DNA of 64,000 bases from JBCCFX01 sp039029515. GTDB lineage: Bacteria > Planctomycetota > Phycisphaerae > Phycisphaerales > SM1A02. The notes under the pieces are model-generated. The model ran no database searches. It was not told the DNA's origin and worked only from the letters and a program-made list of their open reading frames with translations. Numbering within the stretch: position 1 is the stretch's first letter; each line of letters starts with the position of its first letter. Shown in pieces: positions 8,185 to 15,287 of this stretch. The position numbers were made by a program, and so were the translations under genes. The stretch is taken from contig JBCCFX010000001.1 in NCBI GenBank assembly GCA_039029515.1, positions 1-64,000 of the forward strand, in the 5' to 3' direction.

Positions 8185-9800
8185 CGACGACGGGATCCAT
8201 GACTGCCACGGGCCGACTCGCGGCCATTGACGTGGGTACGAACACCATTCGATTGGTCGTTGTCGAGGTGAAGCCCGATCAGTCATTCCGCGTCATCGAT
8301 GATGAACGCGTCCGGACGCGGCTTGGCCGCTCGCTCGCAGAAACGCAGCGTCTGAACGATGAAGCGATGCGCGTCTCGACGGAGGCCATCGAACACTTCA
8401 GATCAATAGCCGAGGGCTACGGCGTCGAACAGATCCGTGCGGTCGCGACCAGCGCCGTCCGCGACGCGAAGAACGGCGAAGAATTCGCCGCCATGGTGCT
8501 CGCGCAGACAGGTGTGCAACTCGACATCATCGGCGCGGAAGAGGAAGCCCGGCTTGCATTTCTTTCGGTGTCTTCGTCCTTCGAACTTGGAACATCGGAA
8601 ACCGTCGTTGTGGACGTCGGCGGCGGCAGCACTGAAGTGATCCTCAGCTCGGGTTCAGTTATCGAACGAATCTGCCCGCTGCAACTCGGAGCGGTTCGGT
8701 ACACCGAACGGTTCGACTCCGGCCGAGTCATCACCGGCGAAAAATACAAAGCGATGCGACGTGCGATTCGGAAGCACATTCGCGAGCATGTTGGCAAACC
8801 ACCGTTCGCGCCGCACCTGCTGATCGGCACTGGTGGCACCCTGACAAACCTGGCCACGATGTCGATGCACCGTGGGCAGGAGCAGCAGGATCGAGAGATG
8901 TTGCCGTACGCCGTGCGTGGCTATGAGATGCAACGTTCGGAGGTCAAGCACTTCCTGAACATGCTGCGGAAGATGCCTGCCGATGAACGTCAACGAACGC
9001 CGGGATTGAAGCCGGATCGAGCAGACATCATCGTCGCAGGCCTGACGATCGTGGATTGCCTGCTGAAGTACTTCGATGTGAATCGGCTCCGCGTGCACGA
9101 TCAGGGCATTCGCGCCGGCTTGATCCGTCAGATGATTCTTGATCGGCAGCCGGATGCGGAAACTCGTACATCGACGACTGATCGCCTGAAGGGTGTGCAG
9201 CAGTTTGCAGATGCATGCCATCAGGAGCAGAGTCATGCACGCCAGGTCGTGACGCTCTCATTGCAGGTCTTCGACGATCTCGCAAAGCACTTGCCCGACG
9301 GTCATGCGGAATGGGCGACACCCGAGAATCGAGAGTTGCTTCATGTGGCCGCGTTGCTGCATGACGTCGGCTATCTCATCAGCTATTCACGCCATCACAA
9401 GCATTCGTATCACCTGATCATGCATAGTGGGCTCAGCGGGTTCACATCGCGTGAACTCTTGCTGATCGCCAACATCGCTCGGTATCACCGTGGGGCCAAA
9501 CCGAAGCTGACACATCAAGCATTCGCCCGACTGAATGAAGACGATCAGCAACTCGTCCGTCGACTCGCCGCCATCGTGCGCATGGCCGTCGGGCTTGATC
9601 GGTCACACCGGCAGATCGTGGACCGAGTGTCCGTGGCGATCGAACAGCAGTCGGTTGTCGTGTCGGTGGAATCAGCGGCTGATCCATCGGTCGAGTTGTG
9701 GGGTGCGGAACAGAAGAGCAAGCTGTTCGCGCAGGTGTTCCGGATGCCGGTCACGTTTCGAAGGACCGACGTGATGACGACCAATGGGGTGAATTCATGA
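8181..9800 (+). CDS. Ppx/GppA phosphatase with C-terminal HD domain
   Basis: A 539-residue exopolyphosphatase / pppGpp phosphatase family protein. The actin-like ATPase fold begins with AIDVGTNTIRLVVVE (about residues 14-28) and continues with VVDVGGGSTEVIL and IGTGGTLTNLA, the phosphate-binding loops of the family. The C-terminal part carries an HD-type motif (HVAALLHDVGYLISYSRHH near residue 390), as in the long E. coli Ppx and GppA forms. It would remove terminal phosphates from polyphosphate or pppGpp. The neighbours (CHAD, kinase-like pair, SixA) favour polyphosphate. It overlaps both flanking genes by four bases, so the five genes are likely cotranslated. Which of the two substrates is preferred cannot be read from the sequence. 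Confidence 0.9.
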   Translation: MTTTGSMTATGRLAAIDVGTNTIRLVVVEVKPDQSFRVIDDERVRTRLGRSLAETQRLNDEAMRVSTEAIEHFRSIAEGYGVEQIRAVATSAVRDAKNGEEFAAMVLAQTGVQLDIIGAEEEARLAFLSVSSSFELGTSETVVVDVGGGSTEVILSSGSVIERICPLQLGAVRYTERFDSGRVITGEKYKAMRRAIRKHIREHVGKPPFAPHLLIGTGGTLTNLATMSMHRGQEQQDREMLPYAVRGYEMQRSEVKHFLNMLRKMPADERQRTPGLKPDRADIIVAGLTIVDCLLKYFDVNRLRVHDQGIRAGLIRQMILDRQPDAETRTSTTDRLKGVQQFADACHQEQSHARQVVTLSLQVFDDLAKHLPDGHAEWATPENRELLHVAALLHDVGYLISYSRHHKHSYHLIMHSGLSGFTSRELLLIANIARYHRGAKPKLTHQAFARLNEDDQQLVRRLAAIVRMAVGLDRSHRQIVDRVSVAIEQQSVVVSVESAADPSVELWGAEQKSKLFAQVFRMPVTFRRTDVMTTNGVNS

Positions 9801-10570
9801 CCGTGCGGGACGAATCGTACTATCAGGATTTCGGAGATCTGCCCGGCAAGCTGTTTGTCGTCGAAGGCATCGACGGTTCGGGCAAGAGTACGCAGCTTGA
9901 TCTCCTGAAGAAGTGGCTGCGGTCGCAAGGCTATTGTGCCTACTTCAGTGAATGGAACTCATCGCCGCTCGTGCGGTCCACAACCAAACAAGGCAAGGTT
10001 CGGCGTCTCCTCACGCCGTTGACGTTTTCGCTGATCCACGCCGCGGACTTTGCGGATCGTCTGGAGCGATCGATTCTTCCACCGTTGCGCGCCGGCGCGA
10101 TCGTCCTCGCTGATCGATACATCTATACTGCGTATGCACGTGATTACGCGCGCGGAGTTGACCGCGGCTATATCCGGAAGACCTATCGAATTGCGCCGAA
10201 ACCCGATGGTGCGTTCTTCTTCGATGTGCCCCTCAAGGAAGCACTGAATCGAATCCTCACTGGGCGACCACAGTTGAAATGGTACGAGGCCGGGATGGAT
10301 CTCAATCTCAGCGAAGATCCGTACAAGAGTTTCGAGATCTTCCAGGGCCGAATCCGCGAAGAGTATCTCCGCATCGTTGATGAATGCGGATTGCAGGTGA
10401 TTGATGCGACGCTGCCGATCAGCGAACAACAAACGCGATTGCGCGAATTCGTGACACCACATCTCGAAGGCATGTTGCAAGTGCCCGCGATTCCTTACGC
10501 GGAGCTTGCGGCAGAAGGTGTGACCGGCCGGTACATTGGCGAAATCTCCAGCGACTGGCGGCATGAGTGA
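9797..10570 (+). CDS. Thymidylate-kinase-like P-loop kinase B
   Basis: A 257-residue paralogue of the protein at 6326. ATG 9797 overlaps the Ppx stop as ATGA. The P-loop is canonical, GIDGSGKS at residues 24-31 in the context FVVEGIDGSGKSTQ. The Asp-Arg-Tyr motif is in LADRYIYTAYARDYARGVD near residue 105. The two paralogues share the run 'ADFADRLE/D..ILP.LRAG'. Sequence past the P-loop is not that of housekeeping dTMP kinase: the usual LID and thymidine pocket motifs were not found. Because PPK2 kinases share this P-loop kinase fold and the operon carries CHAD and Ppx, a phosphate donor or acceptor other than dTMP is plausible. It overlaps the SixA gene by eight bases. Confidence 0.8.
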   Translation: MTVRDESYYQDFGDLPGKLFVVEGIDGSGKSTQLDLLKKWLRSQGYCAYFSEWNSSPLVRSTTKQGKVRRLLTPLTFSLIHAADFADRLERSILPPLRAGAIVLADRYIYTAYARDYARGVDRGYIRKTYRIAPKPDGAFFFDVPLKEALNRILTGRPQLKWYEAGMDLNLSEDPYKSFEIFQGRIREEYLRIVDECGLQVIDATLPISEQQTRLREFVTPHLEGMLQVPAIPYAELAAEGVTGRYIGEISSDWRHE

Positions 10571-11075
10571 AATCAGCGGCCCATCCCGCGTTCTTCACGT
10601 AGTGCGGCACGCGAAGTCGAGCTGGAAGGATCCGATGCTTTCTGATCAGGATCGCCCGCTCAAGAAGCGCGGACGACGTGACTCCAAAGCCGTCGCGGTC
10701 CGACTTCGCGAACGTGACCTGACAGCGCAGCAGATTCACACTTCGCCGGCTCGCCGGGCGCGAGAAACAGCGGAGCTGATCAACGAAGAATGGGGCGATT
10801 CTGCCACGATCCACGCCGCGCCGGAACTCTATCACTACGGCTATCACGAAATGATGATGGTGATTCAGTCGGTCGTCGAACCGTGTCCGGTCCTGATGAT
10901 CGTGGGACACAATCCGACGCTCGAGCTGCTCGTGGAGAATCTTGCGGGCGTGGACATCACGATCCCGACGGCCGGAACAGTGTCGATTCGGTTTCCGATT
11001 GCATCATGGACGCAATGTCGGGCTGGCCACAAGGTCGAAGTGATGGATGTGATTCGACCGCGCGAACTGGTCTGA
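10563..11075 (+). CDS. sixA: SixA-type phosphohistidine phosphatase
   Basis: A 170-residue histidine phosphatase superfamily protein. The catalytic RHG-like motif is VVRHAKSSWKD (R15, H16), and the second histidine lies in MIVGHNPTLE near residue 116; TSPARRARETAEL is the conserved substrate-binding stretch. These fit the SixA branch, which removes phosphate from phosphohistidine in histidine phosphotransfer domains or the phosphotransferase system. The start at 10563 overlaps the kinase B gene by eight bases. SixA genes often occur beside CHAD, Ppx and polyphosphate kinase genes, so its role here may be linked to polyphosphate or nucleotide phosphate turnover rather than to a two-component system. 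No histidine kinase is present in the window. Confidence 0.87.
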   Translation: MSEISGPSRVLHVVRHAKSSWKDPMLSDQDRPLKKRGRRDSKAVAVRLRERDLTAQQIHTSPARRARETAELINEEWGDSATIHAAPELYHYGYHEMMMVIQSVVEPCPVLMIVGHNPTLELLVENLAGVDITIPTAGTVSIRFPIASWTQCRAGHKVEVMDVIRPRELV

Positions 11076-11160
11076 TACTCAATCGATCATCGTGACTTTT
11101 TCTCATGTCACCTTGCTGAACGTCCGTTAATACCTGAAGCCACGTCGTGGGAGTCAGGGA

Positions 11161-11586
11161 ATGGATCGGATCGCAGTTCAGCAATCAGGCGTTGTGCCGT
11201 ACCGTTGGCGGCATGCGAATATCGAAGTGCTGCTCGTGACGAATCGAAGCGCTCGCCGCTGGATCGTCCCGAAGGGGCACATCGAACCTGACATGACGCC
11301 CATGGAATCGGCGGCGCGGGAAGCGTACGAAGAAGCTGGTGTCCGCGGAACCGTCATCCCAACCGTGCTCGGGACGCTCCAGATCTGTCGCCGCGATCGG
11401 TTGCGCACCGTCGAACTCTATCCGCTGCATGTCGAAGCTGTACTCGACCATTGGCCGGAGTGCGATCGGCGTTGTCGGCAATGGGTGACGTGGTCTGTCG
11501 CCATGGCGATGTGCGACACGCCAGGCTTTGATGCCTGTCTTGGCCGGTTGGCGCAACTCCAGCTGGCAGGCCGACTCGCCGCCTGA
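11161..11586 (+). CDS. Nudix hydrolase, diphosphoinositol/diadenosine polyphosphate type
   Basis: A 141-residue Nudix protein starting at ATG 11161, 85 bases after sixA. The Nudix box is KGHIEPDMTPMESAAREAYEEAGV at about residues 37-60 (written here in parts: KGHIEPDM, TPMESAA, REAYEEAGV). The first glutamate of the GX5EX7REUXEEXGU signature is methionine, which also happens in the DIPP-like branch acting on diphosphoinositol or diadenosine polyphosphates; the catalytic REXXEE core is intact. The preceding 'RWIVPKG' is the usual strand before the box. Context next to CHAD, Ppx and SixA fits hydrolysis of a phosphoanhydride-rich substrate, possibly Ap4A or short polyphosphate-capped molecules. 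Family is firm, substrate inferred. Confidence 0.85.
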   Translation: MDRIAVQQSGVVPYRWRHANIEVLLVTNRSARRWIVPKGHIEPDMTPMESAAREAYEEAGVRGTVIPTVLGTLQICRRDRLRTVELYPLHVEAVLDHWPECDRRCRQWVTWSVAMAMCDTPGFDACLGRLAQLQLAGRLAA

Positions 11587-11609
11587 CGCGATGCCCGCCC
11601 GGACCTAGC

Positions 11610-14081
11610 ATGGTCCGTATGAATCGCCTTCAGCAATGGTTCCAGGAGCGTGACTGGACGCCGTTTCCATTCCAGGAGGAAGCGTGGAATCACTACGCGC
11701 GGCGACGAAGCGGCCTCATCCATGCCCCGACTGGTGTGGGCAAGACCCTCGCCGCCTGGGGAGGGCCGCTTCTCGAGGCGCTGGATAACCATGATGATGG
11801 CAAGGGCTGTCGCGTCCTCTGGATCACGCCGTTGCGGGCGCTCGCTCATGACACGGCTGAGAATCTCACCGCAACGATTCGCGAACTGGATCTGCCGTGG
11901 ACATTGGAGTGCCGAACCAGCGATACATCAGCAAGTATGAAGGCGCGGCAGCGGAAGTCATTGCCGTCCACACTCGTCACAACGCCTGAGAGCCTGTCGC
12001 TGCTTCTGACCTATCCAGGCGTTGATGAACGCTTTCGGTCGTTGCGTTGCGTCGTCATTGATGAATGGCATGAGTTGATGGGAAGCAAGCGCGGCGTGCA
12101 GGCCGAACTCGGCATCGCGCGGCTTCGATCCATCAGGCCTGATCTCGTGACATGGGGCCTATCTGCCACCCTTGGGAATCTGGATTCCGCGATGTCGTGC
12201 TTGCTGGGAAGCAAGCACGAGGATGGGGTGCTCGTTGCCGGTCATCTCGACAAGGCGTTCGAGGTTGTCACGCTACTACCGGAGGACTCCGAGCGATTTC
12301 CGTGGGCGGGTCACCTTGGGCTCCGGTTGCTCGATCAGGTTATTGACCATATCGAATCCGCCGGGAGCACGCTTGTCTTCACGAACACGCGATCGCAGAC
12401 AGAGATCTGGTTCCGATCCCTCTACAACGCCCGGCCGGATTGGGCAGAGCAATTGGCGATCCACCATGGCTCACTGGATCAGAAGGTCAGACGCGAAGTC
12501 GAACAACGGCTGCGCGAAGGCTCATTGAAGGCCGTGGTCTGCACATCGAGCCTGGATCTCGGTGTCGACTTCACGCCGGTCGAACAGGTGATCCAGATCG
12601 GCAGCCCGAAGGGCGTTGCGCGGCTGCTACAGCGTGCGGGGCGAAGCGGGCATCAGCCGGGTGCTGTGAGCCGGATCATCGGCGTGCCGACCAACGCGTT
12701 GGAACTCATGGAATTCTCAGCGGCGAGAGCGGCAGCGATAGCGCGGCGGATCGAACCGCGTCATCCGATCGTGGGGCCGCTCGATGTCCTGATTCAGCAC
12801 CTGGTGACGGTGTCTGCCGGGGATGGCTTCGAGCCGGATGCACTGTGCGATGAGGTTCGGACGACGCATGCGTACCGCGACCTGACCGATGAGGAATGGC
12901 GATGGGCGCTGGAATTCGTGTCGTTTGGCGGCCCATCGTTGCGCGCGTATCCGGAGCATGCTCGCGTGACGCCGGTTGATGATCGATGGCGCATCAGTTC
13001 TTCAGCGATCGAACGACGACATCGCATGATGATCGGCACGATCACGGCGGACAGCGCGTTGCGTGTCAAGTTCATGAACGGCAAGACGCTTGGCACGATC
13101 GAAGAGTCATTCATTGGCCGCTTGAAGCCCGGCAATCGATTCGTGTTCGCGGGCCGCGCGCTGGAACTGATTCGTGTGCGTGATATGACGGCGTACGTCA
13201 AACGCGCGACATCTGTCCGTGGTGCGGTCCCGCGCTGGATGGGTGGTCGAAGCCCGCTCTCGACCGAACTTGCCGATGCGGTCCGGGAACGCTTGCACGA
13301 GGCGCGGCATCACGAATTCGCCGATGAGGAAATGGAGTGGATTGAGCCATTGCTTGCGCTGCAATCACGATGGTCGGTCATTCCTGCGCGCGATGAAGTA
13401 TTGATGGAGTTCATGACGAAGAAGCGTACGCATCATGCGTATGTGTTTACGCTTGCCGGACGACTTGTCAACGAAGGGTTGAGCGCTCTTGTGGCGTACC
13501 GCTGGACGACAAAGGCACCGCAGACCATGACGGTGACCGCCAATGATTATGGATTCGAACTGACCAGCACGCACACGATTCCGGCGGATGAGGCTTCTTG
13601 GCGCGAAGTCCTGTCTTCAGATAATTTGCTGGATGATCTGCTCGCCTGCCTGAACGCAACGCAAATGACGCAACGAGCGTTTCGGGATATTGCTCGAATC
13701 GCAGGGCTCGTATTCGCCGGGACGCCGAATCAGCGGAAGTCGATGCGGCAACTTCAGGCGTCCAGCGATCTGTTCTACCAGGTGTTTGAGGAGTTCGATC
13801 CGTCAAATTGTCTGCTTGATCAATCGCGTCGAGATGTCCTCGATCGTGAAATGGAACTGACACGCCTTCGCGAATGTCTCACCGAGCTTGCCAGCCGACG
13901 ATTCATCATGCGTCATCCGCAAGAGTTCACACCACTTGCCTTTCCTCTCTGGGCGGAACGGATACGATCTCAGCATCTCAGTACCGAGCGTTGGCAGGAT
14001 CGGATTCAGCGCATGGTGCTAGATCTGGAGTCTGTCGCCGATGACCAGCGAAACGAGCAACGCATCCAGCCAACGCCTTGA
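11610..14081 (+). CDS. Ligase-associated Lhr-type DEXH DNA helicase
   Basis: An 823-residue superfamily 2 helicase of the bacterial Lhr core class. Walker A is APTGVGKT (K45), the DEXH box is VVIDEWHELMGSKRG (about residues 148-162), motif VI is QRAGRSGHQPG (about 341-351), and a long C-terminal winged-helix plus beta-barrel region follows. Length fits the 'ligase-associated DNA damage response' helicase. Start may be 11610 or the in-frame ATG at 11619. The last 41 bases overlap the PdeM phosphoesterase gene, the usual partner. The ATP-dependent DNA ligase and the MBL exonuclease that complete this repair cassette elsewhere are not adjacent here. Expected role: 3'-5' translocation and unwinding during DNA repair in the cytoplasm. 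Confidence 0.92.
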   Translation: MVRMNRLQQWFQERDWTPFPFQEEAWNHYARRRSGLIHAPTGVGKTLAAWGGPLLEALDNHDDGKGCRVLWITPLRALAHDTAENLTATIRELDLPWTLECRTSDTSASMKARQRKSLPSTLVTTPESLSLLLTYPGVDERFRSLRCVVIDEWHELMGSKRGVQAELGIARLRSIRPDLVTWGLSATLGNLDSAMSCLLGSKHEDGVLVAGHLDKAFEVVTLLPEDSERFPWAGHLGLRLLDQVIDHIESAGSTLVFTNTRSQTEIWFRSLYNARPDWAEQLAIHHGSLDQKVRREVEQRLREGSLKAVVCTSSLDLGVDFTPVEQVIQIGSPKGVARLLQRAGRSGHQPGAVSRIIGVPTNALELMEFSAARAAAIARRIEPRHPIVGPLDVLIQHLVTVSAGDGFEPDALCDEVRTTHAYRDLTDEEWRWALEFVSFGGPSLRAYPEHARVTPVDDRWRISSSAIERRHRMMIGTITADSALRVKFMNGKTLGTIEESFIGRLKPGNRFVFAGRALELIRVRDMTAYVKRATSVRGAVPRWMGGRSPLSTELADAVRERLHEARHHEFADEEMEWIEPLLALQSRWSVIPARDEVLMEFMTKKRTHHAYVFTLAGRLVNEGLSALVAYRWTTKAPQTMTVTANDYGFELTSTHTIPADEASWREVLSSDNLLDDLLACLNATQMTQRAFRDIARIAGLVFAGTPNQRKSMRQLQASSDLFYQVFEEFDPSNCLLDQSRRDVLDREMELTRLRECLTELASRRFIMRHPQEFTPLAFPLWAERIRSQHLSTERWQDRIQRMVLDLESVADDQRNEQRIQPTP

Positions 14082-14739
14082 ATGGGCGGGGGAATCGTGG
14101 ATGTTGCTCGCGAAGCGGGCGGCGATTCGCGAGCGTACACATACGGCATACGTTGCTGACCTGCACTTCGGAAAGGCGTCCGCGTTTCGCGCGGCCGGTG
14201 TCGCCGTGCCCGGTGGAACCACCGAGCGGTCGTTAGCGCAGTTGTCGCAGGTCATTGATGAACACGCGATTGAGCAACTCATCATCCTCGGGGACTGCCT
14301 GCACTCCAAGGCAGGCCGCGCGGATTCGATGTTTCAGACCGTCGCCGACTGGCGTGAAAGGTACCGTGCGCTCGACATCGTGCTCGTGCGCGGGAATCAC
14401 GATGATCGGGCCGGCGATCCGCCGGCATCATGGGCCATGCAATGCGTCGATGAGCCGTGGTCCGCGGATGGGCTTGTGCATGTGCATGATCCGGACGTGG
14501 CGCCAGGCGATCAGTTCACGCTCGCAGGGCACATTCATCCTGCCGTTCGCTTGCGCGATGTCGATCGGTCAACCGCACGATTCCCGTGTTTCTGGTGCCA
14601 GCCGAAGTGCATGATCCTGCCGCCGTTTGGCGTGTTCACGGGTCATCACGTCGTGCGACCGCGCGCCAGCGATTCGGTCATGATCATCGTCGATGAAGAG
14701 ATCATTGATGTCAGTCGACACACAGCGAAGTCGAGATAG
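14041..14739 (+). CDS. pdeM: Ligase-associated metallophosphoesterase PdeM
   Basis: A 232-residue calcineurin-like phosphoesterase. The metal ligands are in ADLHFGK (about residues 40-46), LGDCLHSK (about 84-91), RGNHDD (about 117-122) and AGHIHPAVRL (about 163-172). This arrangement, the size, and the 41-base overlap with the Lhr-type helicase identify the 'ligase-associated DNA damage response endonuclease PdeM' family. Family members cleave phosphodiesters and are thought to act with the helicase and ligase on damaged DNA. The stop at 14739 directly abuts the stop of the convergent gene at 14740, with no spacer. Confidence 0.9.
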   Translation: MTSETSNASSQRLEWAGESWMLLAKRAAIRERTHTAYVADLHFGKASAFRAAGVAVPGGTTERSLAQLSQVIDEHAIEQLIILGDCLHSKAGRADSMFQTVADWRERYRALDIVLVRGNHDDRAGDPPASWAMQCVDEPWSADGLVHVHDPDVAPGDQFTLAGHIHPAVRLRDVDRSTARFPCFWCQPKCMILPPFGVFTGHHVVRPRASDSVMIIVDEEIIDVSRHTAKSR

Positions 14740-15198
14740 TCAATCCGACGGTGCTGCGAGCGACCAGAGCCCATCGGTGATGACAAAACGGTCATCGCCG
14801 TAGAGCACAACGCCAACATTGTTCTCAAACTTTTTGCTTGTGGTCTGGTAGCCGGCATCCAATGCGGCGTCAGCCAGATCCTTCTTGGACATGGATTGTT
14901 CTCGAAGCAGCTCTTCGAGAATGTCCTTCAATGGTCGCTCGTTTGTCGGTCGCTTGCGCCCGGTGCGCGTCGAGCCGTTCGACGGACGAGATGGTCCTTC
15001 TGATGTCCCGGATTTGAGTTGCTGGACCACATCGAGTTCGCGATCGATTTCGTCGAGTTGCTCGAGTAATCGTGTGCGCTGTTCCTGGAGATTATCAACG
15101 CGACGTTGTAATTCCTGATAGAGCTCCCTGACACTGAGCTGACTCACAGATAGATCGGTACCAGGCCGGACTTTCCGGAGGGGTCGCGTGGAATTCAT
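14740..15198 (-). CDS. Small coiled-coil protein with C-terminal winged-helix-like domain
   Basis: A 152-residue protein if ATG 15198 is used (MNSTRPLRKVRPG); AGGAG lies about 11 bases upstream. An upstream in-frame start at 15267 would add 23 atypical residues. Residues about 20-65 form a coiled coil (VRELYQELQRRVDNL, LLEQLDEIDRELDVV). A polar linker follows, then a compact domain of about 60 residues (PLKDILEELLREQS, MSKKDLADAALDAGYQT, FENNVGVVLYGDDRFV) that resembles a small HTH-type module seen in many planctomycete proteins. It may be a regulatory or nucleic-acid-binding accessory. It lies 89 bases downstream of the HerA-like ATPase gene on the same strand, so they could be cotranscribed. 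Function unknown. Confidence 0.65.
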   Translation of the reverse strand: MNSTRPLRKVRPGTDLSVSQLSVRELYQELQRRVDNLQEQRTRLLEQLDEIDRELDVVQQLKSGTSEGPSRPSNGSTRTGRKRPTNERPLKDILEELLREQSMSKKDLADAALDAGYQTTSKKFENNVGVVLYGDDRFVITDGLWSLAAPSD

Positions 15199-15287
15199 GG
15201 GTTGCCATACTCCTGTCGACGCGTGCCACCTGTCGTCGAGACAGAGAGTGTAATTCAGTCCCTGCACTTCGTCGACAGGATGCCCAA

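Noticed and set aside
11076..11160. GTGAC...GTCAC hairpin between sixA and the Nudix gene as a terminator
   Set aside because: Only five base pairs with a T-rich loop and no trailing T run; too weak to call.
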